From Membranipora membranacea (lineage: Eukaryota; Bryozoa; Gymnolaemata; Cheilostomatida; Membraniporidae), in NCBI GenBank assembly GCA_914767715.1, contig OU612074.1, positions 14,806,062 through 14,866,061 on the forward strand: DNA of 60,000 nt, given 5' to 3'. The notes under the pieces were generated by a model, which made no database searches, had not been told where the DNA came from, and was given only the letters and a program-made list of their open reading frames with translations. Of this stretch, positions 21,289-33,986 are shown one piece after another (positions within the stretch are counted from its first letter, which is position 1; each line of letters opens with the position of its first letter). The translations under genes and the position numbers were made by a program.

Positions 21289-24200
21289 ATGCAGGTATGT
21301 GCCCCTAGAATAAGTTAAGAATAAGATAAGTACATGCTGCATGTCCCGATCTTGCAAGGTGACCTTTGACTTTGAGATATCCACGAATTCAAAATTTCCT
21401 GGGTGTGTGTTCAGATCAATATAAAATATAAATTCTTGATACTTTAATAAAAACATTTTGCAAACCTCAAACCTGATAATTGTTTATGTTGCTAAGTCCT
21501 ATGATCATCATCATGATCTCATGATCGTAATGGAAAACCTATTAAAATGTTGAAATTGCTGTTTAGGATTGTAGCTGGATTAACTGCCATCGTTTTAATA
21601 AGTACTAATTCCACAAAATATTAACATGGTCCTCAAGTTGTGGTGAAGACATATCGGTTTTGGTTCTGATTAATACATACTGATATAGCCTCATTTCGCT
21701 GGTTTTGCCTCTGGATTTTTATACACCCTATCTTTGATAGCTTTTACTGCAATTTCCTCATATGGGAAATTTCTCTCATTAGTTTCACTAATAATTGCAT
21801 CAACGAAAATCTCTATCATGTTATGTCATAAGTGCTGTTCAATAGCATAATCATTACATAATTCAGGGTCGCATTCAGCAGCTAATCATGAAAGCTCCTC
21901 AGTTACAAACTGTGTAGAATTTCATTTCATTTCTTTCATCTCGGGCATGATAACCCTGGCCGGCGAATATTTGTTATTTCTATTACAGTAGGTGGCATTC
22001 AGGTTAGGAGCCACACTACATTCTGTGCACTTATCTTTGTTTCAGCAACAAATACATGTGTTAGCGATATATTACACACTGACACCAGCATGATAACCCT
22101 GGCCTGCAAATGTTTGTTATTTCTATTGTAGTAGGTGGCATTCCGGTTAGGAGCTATGTTTGCAAAATCTTACACACTGACACCAGCACTATCTTTCAGA
22201 TGAGTCTGGATGATCTATTGACAGCACTCTTCAGCTCTGTAAGAAACATTATATTCCCAGTACCTTGTTTCAGAAGTGTGAACAATTTATAAATATTAAC
22301 TTTTAAAGCAGAAAACTGGCAACAGCAAATATAGTCAATTCTTTTGGTTTCTTCCATCACCAGTTCTGTTGGTTTTTCTTCTGTATCATGGTAAAAGAAA
22401 ACCTTCCAACAAGAAATTTCATCGCCTCTAACACTATTCTAGTCAATTTTTCGGTTTCATGTATTACCAGTCTGTCTGTTTTCTCTGTATTGTTGAAAAA
22501 GAAAACCTAACAACAAGGAAATACATCGCCTCTAAAAAAGTCAAATTTTTTATTGCATCTATTCGAGTTTTGGTCAAAAATTAAATTTGGGCTAGTGGGT
22601 AACTCCATAGTTCTCCTTTTAAAAACTCATCCACAATAGGCGGATACTCGTAAATAATACTCAGTTATGAGAGAGGGTCAGTGACCTATATTCATTCAGC
22701 TTGAGTTAAGTTGAGATGGAATGATTACTTTTCTGCTATAACCAAGGAGTAACAGGGGAGCTATTACTCCTTGCTATAACTGATCACAAATTACCAGGAG
22801 GGCTCTATCAGCTTATCTGACTTTTAATCCTGAACAACCCCATGCTGTCATTACATGTTCCAAGTCACGATATACATACACATAGTGAGCATAGAAATTG
22901 TTCAAATATAAAAGCTGTTTCACACAGTTCAAGCCTCTCAGATTGTAACCCTTCTTCTTTTAATGCACACATTCAATCATCATCTCCGTCTCACTTCTCA
23001 TCCTTTCTAATTATCGTGCCATGCTTTTAAAAATTTCAACAATGCGATAAGACAATATCTAAAAATTAATTTGGAAATTACACAGCCCATCAAACAGTGT
23101 TACATCTGGTTCGGCATTAATTCTTTCTAGAGATCATATGAAACTAGAACTCCATGGAGGAAGAGATGTAAAGAAACAGAGGGAACGCAGGCGAGACAGG
23201 AACGCTATTCTCTGCTCAGGGAATTTCGAAGTTTGTTAAACAAGATCACTACTGAGAGGACTAAAGATATTCTAGAGCAGGTATGTGACATATTTTCTCT
23301 ACCCCTCTCGACCTAGCAAAGTCATAGCCTCAGAGATTTCTATCGTCAGTTAAACCTGCCCAGTAAAGGCGTAGATCCCGGTGATAAAACATTGTAACGA
23401 GGCACGTAGTGATTTGTTTTGCAACATGGACTCTTAGCGTATGTTTCATCAAAGTGACTACACAAAAAATGTCAGGATGCGATGTGTTGAATCTGACATT
23501 CTTTACCATCCTCAATTTCTTCTATAGTTCAAGGAGTTAAAGACGCTTGTCGTTAACTCCTTGCTTAGTTCTACAACTATTGTACGGATCTGAAAACCTA
23601 TTGAGCTTTTCATATTTTTTCTGCTGCAGCTTGCACATTTTATTGATTTTTATGAATTTTAGATGTCACAGTTACCCGTAACATCGGAGCTAGATCTTGC
23701 ATGTGTAGCAGATTTACTCTTTGAACATGCTCTGGTGTCTCCTCAGTACTCACACGTTTATGCTGCTCTTGTTGAGGGACTAGCCAAGGTGAGCTTGTTC
23801 AAAAAATGTTTGAGGTAGGAACTAAGTTCCCATGCAAATTTGGTTAGAGGACTGACCATTTATAAAATGCTATATTGGGTAGGAATGACCATTTATAATA
23901 TGCTATATTTGGTATTCAGGCATCCAGTAAAAGTCAAAGCCAAATCCAAATTTCTAGCTATATTTTCGATCCACCATTATTATATAACCAAAGGAAACTT
24001 TTTGACCACTAGACCTGAGCCTGTTCTTAAAACTAGCTTCCGATGCTTGGTCCAATAATTCGGATGATCCATTTCAAAACCACGTCGTGTTTGTAAATTG
24101 GAGGAACAATAGTTATAGTACTGAGTTGCACTACAAAAGTCCCAGTTTGAAGATTTGCCAAGCAGAGCTGTTAACTAATTTGTCCCGGCTGCATTGCAGG

Positions 24201-26422
24201 TTTGGAAGGTACAATCAGAAAGTAACGAGTCAGTAGAAGTGAGCTTCCGCAAACCCCTGCTTTTATGCTGTCAAAAAGAATTTAAAAGTACAAAAGATGA
24301 TGCACAAAATCTGGCAGCTGTTTTCCAGATAGTTGGTTGCCCTATGAAAGAAACGCTCCAAAAAAGGGTTCAACATTATGAAACAAGATTCTGGAGCAGG
24401 AAACTCAATAACATAAGGTATAAACAGACGTTGAGTTTAAAATATAGTTCCATTTTTTTACAATTACATTACTAATGTTATATTAGTGATGATATTAAAA
24501 AGGGCAACCAAGTTTTCGCAGCAATGCATTAATTTGTAATAAATGATGTGCTAGGCAGCATCAGCTTGGTGCATTACGCAGTGCAACACTCAGAGTAGTT
24601 GATGACTCTAAGCTGGGAAACACTTCAGTTTAGGGGAGGTTCTAAGACATTGCTGTAATGATGATAGAGCACAGACTAAATAAAAACAGGAACAGGAAAC
24701 TGCTCTGTGGTATTCTGTTTTAGCTGAGTTTGAGTACCTGATGGATTACGATAATTCACAATTATTCTGGCTGAATTATCATCCGAACTAGATTTGATCG
24801 TTTTCCATACGCAGAAAGTGCAATTTGCTATTAATCAATGAGAAGTTGTTTGAAACCCTGGTTGCCCTTTAAGGGTGTTTGAATTCAGTAAAATCGACAG
24901 AATACTGTCTTTGAGTGTTCTTCACCTATTCCTAAATCCATTCGGAACTTCGAATCTATGTTGAAAAAATACCTACTTAATTACTTCGGGGTGATGATGA
25001 TAGTCACTTCTACAGTTTGTCCTCAATGGCAAGTACAACGGAGCAAATTATAAAATTCACTTCTATGATCGATACTAAAGAGTCATAGTTTTAATATTAA
25101 AACCAGGTCTTGGTAATTGTGTGGTCTAAATGCTTTTCGGTTTTTTAAGAACATTTTATTGATAGTCGTAATTATATTGTTCAAATTATAATGTTAAACT
25201 CAAATTCTGGTCTCAATGCTTCTCGTTAAGATTTCTCTGTTCCTATTGCTGCACCATACCAAAAAGTGCATGATTTCTGTAGTCAAAACCCTGATATGAT
25301 CACTGTTGATGGCGTAAGAAGATCATTATTGTATTTAACAGATTCATCAGAGAACTCTTCAAGCTTCAACTTCTCATGCCTCTCATTTTGCACGATGTTG
25401 TGACAGAAGTACTTGTGTGGGGGTCACAAGACGATAAATGGTTGGAATGTCTGTGTGTGCTGCTTAGCACTATTGGGAAGGACCTGGACACACAGAGATG
25501 GAAGGTAGAATAAATAACTATATTTGTGTCCGATATAATTTTGTCATAATAATAATAATAGTAGTATGAATGATAATATTAGTAATAATAACATGGAATC
25601 GTACAGGAGTGATGTAGCACATAATTTTTGATCTGGGTCCCTGTTTCATTCTATTGTAAACCACTGCACCACATCAATACCGTTTTGTTATATTTCACCT
25701 GGACCGGAGTTTTAGCGCAACCAAGTAATATAATTAATATCATTAGTAATATAATAAGTGTTGAGAATGATATACTTTGTGTTTGTTACATCTAACATCT
25801 TTCTGAGGGAACATGATGTCATGCCAGCAGTGGCACGCGTCACACACCTATGTTAAATGGTGCCCACTTGTACAACGATTATTGATCCTGCTGGTTAATT
25901 GAATGATAACATTTTATTGCAGCCCCGTACTGACCAGTATTTTGCTCGAATGAAACTAATTGCGACTGATCAGGCACCAAACAAACAAGCAACACGAAGA
26001 ATCCGATTCATGCTCCAAGACTTAATTAAGCTAAGAGAGGTTAGTACAAAAACACTACTTATGGGACATTATTATTCCATTCATAGGCAGGCAACTTCTG
26101 CTGCTTTGCTCTAAAAATATCAAGTCTGACCAGATTTGCCTGTGTTTGGAGTTGCTCTCCCTTACGTCTCCGGCTTGCCTGGAGAATGGAAATGACCCAA
26201 AATTCAAGCCATGGATCAAACTTACTCCTGGTACTATACACATAGACAACTTCACTTGTTGAACCACTCATAGATAACATGATCAACAGCCGAATGAGTT
26301 AACACTGGCTGCGTTAATTAAGATATAGCTTTGATTGTGATGAAGTAAACAAACTTTCTTGTGCCGCCAACCATCCATTTCTTTATATTGGCTTCTTTCA
26401 GAATGAGTGGGAGCAGAACTAA
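21289..26422 (+). CDS. Compact eIF4G-type MIF4G-domain protein, copy 2 (MIF4G-2), about 266 aa
   Basis: Coding exons 21289-21294, 23131-23280, 23663-23788, 24200-24417, 25342-25504, 25923-26039 and 26402-26422 join in phase with canonical splice sites. The proposed start ATGCAG is the last six bases of a leader exon (donor GCAG|GTATGT). The protein is almost only a MIF4G domain: TPWRKR, LLNKITTERTKDILEQ, LPVTSELDLACVADLLFEHA, VSFRKPLLLCCQKEFK, FIRELFKLQLL with [26 protein letters not shown] with RIRFMLQDLIKLRE, then NEWEQN and a stop. The eIF4G equivalent continues for hundreds of residues after its NWVPRR motif. There is no room for eIF4E-binding, MA3 or W2 domains. It may bind eIF4A or RNA, or compete with full eIF4G; that is inference. 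Boundaries and phases of the shared exons match MIF4G-1. The first exon is the least certain part. Confidence 0.75.
21945..22190 (+). repeat. Direct duplication, period about 143 bp
   Basis: GCATGATAACCCTGGCC ... TTATTTCTATTACAGTAGG at 21945 recurs at 22088 with a few differences. It lies in the leader intron of MIF4G-2. Confidence 0.75.
22333..22548 (+). repeat. Direct duplication, period about 108 bp
   Basis: AGTCAATTCTTTTGGTTTC ... AAGAAAACCTTCCAACAAG ... ATCGCCTCTAA at 22333 recurs diverged at 22441. It lies in the leader intron of MIF4G-2. Confidence 0.7.
25620..25690 (-). mobile_element. Decayed tRNA-derived SINE head
   Basis: The minus strand reads GGTGCAGTGGTTTACAATAG ... GGGACCCAGATC, resembling the head of the SINE at 12360-12525. 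It lies in a MIF4G-2 intron. Confidence 0.35.
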
Positions 26423-27700
26423 GAGAGGACACGTTTGAAGACTGGATTTCCAGCTAGTAATAGATGAAGAGTTACTCACTGATTTTATGCAGTATCACAC
26501 CCAGTATATGTAACATGAGCTGTCACTTCTCATGCTACTTCGCAAGGTTCATCAAACCATACAGTACAGTAAATTTGCAAAATACTCTTTTAACAAGCAA
26601 CTATGTATGGAACTTTTCTCTACATTAGAGGTAGAAGAAAAATGTGCGGGACAAACAAAAAAGAAGTTGTATTTAATCATAGCATAATAGTAAAAAATTT
26701 GGAAAAATTTAGTGGTAAGAGGTCCTCTCACCATTTACACCCTTAGCTATTTCACTAACAGATAATACTTGATCAAAACCGCCATTTTTATATGGCGTTA
26801 TTTTTCTTAATATTTTAATCACACTTTCAATGACTCCAGTCAATTTTATAGAAACAGTTTTTAATATAGACTGAGATTGTTACTGTGAAACTACCACTAT
26901 ATACCTGAAATTTTAAATCCTGCATGTTATAATACTGAATACTTTACATTTTATATAGTACTATTACACGATCCCCCCTCCTTCCCCAACTCAATCACTA
27001 AGATTGTTAAAGAATGCTATGCTAAGTGTTTAGTAGTATTTGATACACAATAAATTTTCTTTTTCTCTTTACTTTACATTTAACTTACCGTGTGTCTCTA
27101 TCTCTGGTAGAGATTTCGATAACATATGATATGAAAGCCATTCCTATCATTCATCAATTGTGTTCTTAATTTTACAAACCTCCATTCTTTTTCCATATAT
27201 TGGCTCTAATTTCTTTGGAGCATGACGGAAAACATCCTACCAGGATGATAATTGTCAATATCTACCGAATACAAGAGTGTTTAGAGATAGTGAAACAGGA
27301 GTTGCTGGCATGTCCTGGCTTTGTCTGCTTTCAGTAAGAGAGAGGATAACCTTGACTGCATATTATCATATATATTATTGATATTATTGCACAAAACAAT
27401 CCACCACTGAAAACTATGGAACAATAGACTTTATTTCAGAGTTATCGCCCTTGATAATTTATAGTAGGGATCCTGGGGTCAAAATTCATGTTACAAGTAT
27501 AAAAGCTGGTTTTCCCACATCATGTAGTAGAAGTGTTTTATATTTGTATTCAGCCCTCAGAACAGGAATCACAAGGAGGGTTTATGGAACTTCACTGATA
27601 TCATGTCTGTCAAGTGTCAATTGATATCATAAATGACACAAATTTTCAATATATATATACATATATACAAATTAATTTGAGTTTTACAAGCAGATCCGCT
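26423..27700. other. Intergenic downstream of MIF4G-2, no gene recognised
   Basis: AT-rich; contains AATAAA-type sequences (one near 27050) that could serve MIF4G-2. An ATAT tract lies at 27648-27668. No credible gene. Confidence 0.4.
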
Positions 27701-27712
27701 CGGCATGACTTG

Positions 27713-27890
27713 AAATCCAGGATATTTCGACACTCGCCTCTGATCACAGGCCTCATCAGTAGTGGGATAGCTTTCCTCGCCATCTGAAATTCCACAGCCT
27801 GTGAGGCATTGTGTGAACCGCAACAATGTCAAAGTCTACAGGCTGAGTAGACACTCAAAATAATTGCCCATTATACCAGCCCTATCAGTT
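27713..27890 (-). pseudogene. Dead copy of transporter exon (matches 38114-38278)
   Basis: GCCTGTGAGGCATTGTGTGA ... GATGTCAAAG-like and GAGTAGACACTCAAAA blocks align with the SLC16-like exon at 38114-38278. Similarity continues into the intron (GTAAAGAAACAAAATAAAAT against GTAAAGTAAAAAAATGAAAT), so it came from genomic duplication rather than from mRNA. The acceptor is destroyed (AG changed to GT on the minus strand) and the reading frame is broken. No other transporter exon was seen next to it. Confidence 0.7.
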
Positions 27891-28177
27891 ACGTAAAGAA
27901 ACAAAATAAAATATCCAGTATTGCAGAAAATCAACGATTCAAATTTTTGTAAAAGAAAATCGCATTTACCATTATCTTACGAGTTACAAGGAATGACAAA
28001 ATTTATGCTGCTGAAACAATATTTAACAGCTTGTTGAACTCTACATATCTTATGAGTCAGTGATGTGGGGACAGTCATCTTGCGATATAAATACCAAAAT
28101 GCTAAAAATTAAAGATTAAATCACCAAATTAAATTATAAAAGCACAAATTTATAGTTTAATAAAATTATACCAACAA

Positions 28178-28256
28178 ATGGAATTGGAATGACATTGACT
28201 GACAATTTGAGCTGAGAGAGGTTCGTAATGATACGCTACTAATGGTACTTAGGATG
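28178..28256 (+). pseudogene. Possible relic of a third MIF4G exon
   Basis: TTGAGCTGAGAGAGGTTCGT and the following ACGCTACTAATGG resemble the end of the MIF4G-2 RIRFMLQDL exon and its donor/intron (AAGCTAAGAGAGGTTAGT, ACACTACTTATGG). The frame is broken. The match is short and diverged. Confidence 0.35.
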
Positions 28257-28997
28257 CCAGCACAGCAGGGAGTCTGAGACAAAACTCTCTGATGACAGCT
28301 ATACTACTACTCAGTATCATTATAGTGTATTTTGTTTCAATCAAGCCATGTAACTTACCGTCCCACTTTTAGAACTTATTGTATATTAGTCGTAGTTGTG
28401 TGCTATAAGTCAGCAAGATACTTTTTAACTACTCTGTTATCTGTTAACTATCCAAGAAACCTTTTCAAACAAATAAATGAATTTCAGTTTATTTGCTAGT
28501 TTAGAGTTACCTGCTCTTACGATCAATATCTACACCTTTATCTGTGGCTTCAATCATCCAATCATATCCTTCTCATGAGAACATTAGCCAATACGATATA
28601 GGCATGGCAGTCCAAGTGCATCCATTTGTTTTTCATTTCCTGCCTTAGTAGTTTCATTTTGTTGTCCAAGGTATTGGTCATTTAGATTTAGTTTTGTCAA
28701 TTTAAAACTGACTTTTTTTATTTCTCACCGTCTCCTAATAGTCTCATATGATTGCCCCGTGTACATTTAGGCCCAATAACTCACTGTCATTATGGATAAA
28801 CTTGGGTACAGGCCTCCTTATTTAGGTATGTAACATCTCTGTACTACTTGCAACAACAAAAAGGGAAGAAATTTATTACAATTTGTTTATCAGTTCTGAG
28901 AGGGCATTTTGTTCTAAATTCAAAGTCACATTTAAACACAAAATGTTTACGGTTTACAGGAAATTGTGTACCATAGTTGAAGGCTAGCCGAAGTAAG

Positions 28998-31900
28998 ATG
29001 GCAGCTAAGTGCTTCAGCCTTACACCACAAGCTTTGGAGAATATCATTCAGTGCCCAATATGTTTTGATACTGATATTCCCCTCCTCCTTCCTTCCTGTC
29101 AACACCGCATCTGTCAGAAGTGTGTCAGTAAGTTTGCCTGCTGCATCTGTAATCAATTGATTCTATGATTACAAATCGAAACCATAGAGGTTTGCTGTAT
29201 TACATGGTTGAACATCTTTGGATTGTTCTTGTATTTCTTTGGAGCTGAGATCTCGGTATACCAGGAGGACATGTGATCTCGCCATTATGTTTGGAATGGT
29301 TATGGGGGCTGTACCAACTTTCGTTAATGACTGTGACATGGCTAGATCACAAGACATTATGCTCGGTACCAAGTACAACACATTGCAATCTGATAAAGTT
29401 TTCTGTTTATCCATCTTCAATGCGCTTTTCTATATACACTTAGGCTACCCCGAAGGCACAACATTAGAAAATAAGTGATCAGTCATTCAACCACAGCCAC
29501 TTAAATATGCTATAAGTTCATTGGAAAAAGAACTTGGAACTATAATTAATACTGTAGGTGAGATTAAGAAGCGTTCTAAACCTAGTGGCAAGTTTTTGTG
29601 TCCAAATTGCCGAGAGGAGAAGACTGGGAACTTTCCTGTTTGTCGTCTTACTGAAGAACTCAGAAATGAGTCACTTCCAAAAAGCCTGAATGGCGGTGGT
29701 AAGATATAACTATGTGGTTCCTTAGCTTTTCTTGACTATGATCACATGAATACGCTTGCCGCTTAATTATCTGTTAAACGGAAACTCACTTGAAACTTTT
29801 TGTTGATGCCAAAAAATTGGTTACCAATTATTCTGGCCAGTAGAGACAGACCAGTCAGTATTCTGCAAACAGTCTAAACTATGCTTAATTAAAAACCAAA
29901 ATTTGATAATGCAACTAGAGGCTTTTGAGTTTAGCCCGTAATTTGAATTGTCGTTAATCCCTCCAATGTAGGCGGAATAGCTTTTTCTTGCACAAACATA
30001 ACATCAATATTTCTGTATCAGGTCTACAATGTAAAGCCTCGGTCCATTGTCAATATTGTGAAAGAGATGTTGATATGAGATGCCAGAACTGCAAAAAGTT
30101 TGTATGTTACCGGTAAGTACCCATGTAAAAATGTAGTCTCGAGTCTCCGCTTGAGCAGCTAGATTCCAGTATACAGGCAGACTGGCTTAGTGCAATAACA
30201 TGCAGCCCAAGGATAGAAAATCGTTCAATTTTCTCATATATTCAAGTTATGGTTTAGATCAGGCATACATTGTACCAATTCATTTCGCTTACTTTTTGTA
30301 GGTGCAGCAAACAAGCATGTTGTGGCGCTAAGAAAGTTAAACATGACTGTGTGGACATTGAGGTGCTTGAGTCTGAGAGCAAAAGCCACTTGAAACTCTG
30401 GGAGGAGGAAATAAACAAGAAGGTACCAGAGCCTTATTTTAATGCCATTATCCCAGTAAATCATTTCTAGTTTTGAAAAACATGACGATTTGTAGCTCAA
30501 TAGCGTGATGTCTACATTTGTATCTATATCCGGGTCAATGGTATGTTGAGGGCTAAACTGCACCAAAGAGGCCTGGTATTCGTTGGTTGGCAGCAGGATT
30601 CAAACCCTCAAACTCCATATAGTGCTCTATCTAGTCACCTGTTGCTCCTGCTTGTAAAAAAATATACAATTGTATTTATGTGCAAGGTGTTTTTGCTTCG
30701 ATGTTAGTTTTGAGATGGCTCCTTCGTTCAAAGAGGGTGGGGAGATACAGATACCTCTGTTTTGCTGCTTCAATTGTTGACCTTTATGTGAACTTTGACG
30801 CGTAGATTGTGATAAAAGATAATGGTAAAAGTCAATCCAGAAAAATCCACATTCCATTATTTAAGATTTTTGCTGTACCTCTACTGTCATTAGCAAATTT
30901 GTATTCAATATTTTGACACATAAAATATATCGAAAAAAGAAAGACTGGTGCTTAACAATGCAAAAAATGCTAAGGTGACAGAGTGTTATTTGATTTGTGA
31001 TGGTATGTGGTTTTATAGGTTGCTGCATTGAATTTGCAACTGAGCCACAGCCGAACAGAGGTTATAAAACTGAACAGGAATATTGAGACGATGGAAGCCA
31101 ACATCATTGAGATGACTTCAAATATTCAAACCGCTTCACATATGTGGAACAGCATACAAGACCCTGTTAAAAGGATCAAATTTGCTGAAGCATTCAGTGA
31201 GTGATGAGGCACTATTTGTGGGTTAACCGTAGGCTAAATCCCTCCATTGCAATGGTTGCTTGAAGATGGAATTATGAGGATGTATGTTGATGCTTACCAC
31301 CTGGTAATGAGATGGGGATTTTTTAACTTGTCAATTTTGGCGCTTGGGAATTTTAGAAACATAAACTTCCTACATAAATATTTTGATGACTATTAAAATT
31401 TTTATTTAAAATATAACAATTTGCTCATGGCCTTTGGAAAACAATTTGTTGTTTGGAAGCTTATTTATATCAAATTTCACCTCTTTTGTTGACAAATTTT
31501 CTTGAATTCGATCGTAAATTTTGTCACTGAAATCTAGATCAGCTTTCAAGCCCTTTTCGATTTGAGAAAACATTGTCTGTCTGAGTTTTCAATTGAAAAT
31601 ATATCAGATGGTTTTCTGGATAAAGCCATTATAGAACTACTTCACTATGTTGCGTGTGTGTTGGAAAACAGTACTCAAATGGACAGGAGAACTATACTCA
31701 GAGGGCAGTGGAAAACTGTGGTAATACAACACAGAGTCAGTTTATCTTAGCAACAGGAAGTGATAGGAAAAGAAAAATTATATTTCATATCTTGTAGATC
31801 TCGGGGATTTGAGGAGAATAATTATACCGAAATTAGACTCCAACCACAGAGTTGCAGCATTAAATACTGATGGTAAGTTTCATCATAGAATTCCATGTTT

Positions 31901-32676
31901 GGACAATGAGCATTAATAGTCTGCGGTCTATTACTGTATAATAACTCTGTAATTTCAAACTACCGTACTTTGTAGCAAACATAATGTTTTGAATCCACAG
32001 GCAGTCATTATTGGTCAGAGACACCAGGCTTCTAATTCCTATAATGAAATTTAATACTCATTTTTAACGCTGCGATAACTTACCTGGGCTTATTTTCAGA
32101 AATAGTTCTGGACCGTTGGCCTGCGACTAAAAGAGTTTATGGCGTCGATTTCCTGATGAGCTTGCGAACTGCACCTGCCTCAAAAGTGAAGCCAGTGGGC
32201 ACACCTACACTTAATGAGATCGCCAGTAATTGTCCTATAAATTACCAGCTATCATCCGAAGAATCGGCAAGAAGGCGAAGCATGAATCCAAACTTTTTCA
32301 AACCAGGTGCGGGTACGTGACAAGAGTGATGATATGTCACGATGTGTGGCTTGAAATTTTTTGTCAACCTTATTATTGTGCATAGAGATTATAAAAATCT
32401 CAGCCATTTGTTTCTGTAAAAATCTCATTATAAGTTTGAAATAACCCTCGACGAGCCATCATATTTCATGGCACAGCCAAACAGTTGCTGTGTTCCCACC
32501 ATATAGCATGTACTTGTGAAATCTAGTTACTACTCGTGTGTGTGATCAACATTTCACCCTAGGACCTAACTGGATTCTATCATGCCTCATATTTAAAGTC
32601 TTTTTTTTTCCGTCTGTCATATTGTTTAAAGTATGATTTTAATTCCTATTGCATAGTCGCTAAGAAAGGCAAATGA
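28998..32676 (+). CDS. RING/B-box/coiled-coil (TRIM-like) protein, 347 aa, 8 exons
   Basis: Exons: 28998-29127, 29483-29698, 30022-30112, 30302-30422, 31019-31196, 31798-31872, 32100-32312, 32657-32676. All junctions are GT-AG and keep phase, giving 348 codons with stop. RING finger at residues 19-86 (CPIC at 19-22, C34, H36, C39, C42, CPNC at 83-86) with an unusually long loop before the last pair. B-box at about 125-162 (C125-x2-C128-x7-C136-x2-C139-x4-C144-x2-C147, H160). Coiled coil at about 170-245 (LESESKSHLKLWEEEINKK, then LNLQLSHSRTEVIKLNRNIE). A short C-terminal region without PRY-SPRY, NHL or other known domain ends in a basic tail (ARRRSMNP, AKKGK). By family it is probably an E3 ubiquitin ligase; substrate unknown. 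TRIM proteins often act in innate immunity, but nothing here proves that. Confidence 0.85.
30585..30660 (-). mobile_element. tRNA-derived SINE remnant
   Basis: The minus strand has a B-box-like GGGTTTGAATCCTGCTGCC (about 30590-30608) and an upstream CTAGATAGAGCAC A-box-side sequence. No acceptor-stem pairing. It lies in an intron of the TRIM-like gene. Confidence 0.5.
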
Positions 32677-33986
32677 AAGCCAGCCAGCCTTATGAGAAGG
32701 CAAACTGTTAAATACCTTCCGACAATGTAAGTATGTTACTACCAATTCGCTTACCCCTACCAACCAGTGATTACTGTGTCGAGTCTAGTTTCATCATATC
32801 TTTATGCAACCAAGATTTGGAATTTCTCATAGTCTTATAGGATATTTCCCTTGTCGATTATGTCTGCTATAAATATAGAGTGTCTCTCTTTGAATTAATT
32901 GATTGCAACGCTGACCATTTACTGTTTTCAAGCAAAATTTGATACGTTCTCTATAGCTCTGTTATGCCCACTGAGCTATATGTGATTAGATAGAACTAAG
33001 GGTTTAACTTTATTTCTCTAATTTAAATGAGGTTCACATAATTTTTCAAGTCGCGATTTCCCACTCTCTAATCTAATTTGGCGCACAAAGGTTACCGCTT
33101 CCAGCTGAACCAAAATAAAAAGCTGAGTCACCTATGCTGTTTTATGAGTGAGTCAGTGGGCCAATCCCTCCAATCCAAACACTGTCGCAGAACAATAGCA
33201 CTGGTTAGGCCAATAAGTTGATGAAAATAAGCCTTTCATGAAGGAATTTTGTATAACTGCTTTTCTTGTATTGTAGAAATGAGCTTTAGAATAATCAGAT
33301 CTAACAAACATCGGAAATCAATCAAAAGAGCAGCTTTCTTGAGTAAGCTGATGATAGTATAAAACCTCATCTTCTAAACATCATGCTTTGTATCACCAGT
33401 TATTGTTAACACTCACTAGTGGAATGTAAACTCTTTTCATTCTGTAGGGACATTTTTATCTTAGATTACTCTAAATTTCATTATTCCAAATATTTTTCTC
33501 TTTTTTCACAACTGCCATATATTTTGCCATATTGCTAAAACCAATGTTTTCAAGTACGTGTTTTTTTCTGACTTTGCATAAAGTTTCGCCTGTGATTTAT
33601 ATGATGTATCCGTCCGAGAAAATCTCAAAACGTTGTGCAATAACTTTTTACAAGGTTTTTCAGGTTTTTATGTTGCCAAGTGTTTGTATGCTCAACTTAT
33701 ATGCACAATCGCTCAAACGTCATTTATCATTTTTTAACTTTTCTCTCTTTGCTTTATTCAAGGTTCATTATGTTTACAATTTAGCTTGTTCATTGTTTTT
33801 GGGCTTAATATATAGAATATTCCGTTAGGAATAAGACTACTGCCAATATACTATTAAAAGAAATTCTGTCTGACAGCTTATTCAGAATGAACAATACCGA
33901 CTACACCTTCATCCTCTCATTGTATTAATCATTACCCACAATATATACAATATTCAAGATCTTACCACCAGAGGACATTGTGCGAG
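32677..33986. other. 3' flank of the TRIM-like gene, no further gene recognised
   Basis: An AATAAA at about 33113 is a possible poly(A) signal. A 98-codon open frame at 33532-33828 starts at TTG, is T-rich and has no motif. Nothing else seen. Confidence 0.4.

Noticed and set aside
22842-23030. Ser/His-rich 62-codon frame just upstream of MIF4G-2 exon 2
   Set aside because: Starts at a non-ATG codon, low complexity, and ends before the true exon; lies inside an intron with duplicated sequence.
33532-33828. 98-codon plus-strand open frame
   Set aside because: TTG start in very T-rich DNA, no motif, no splice or poly(A) context.
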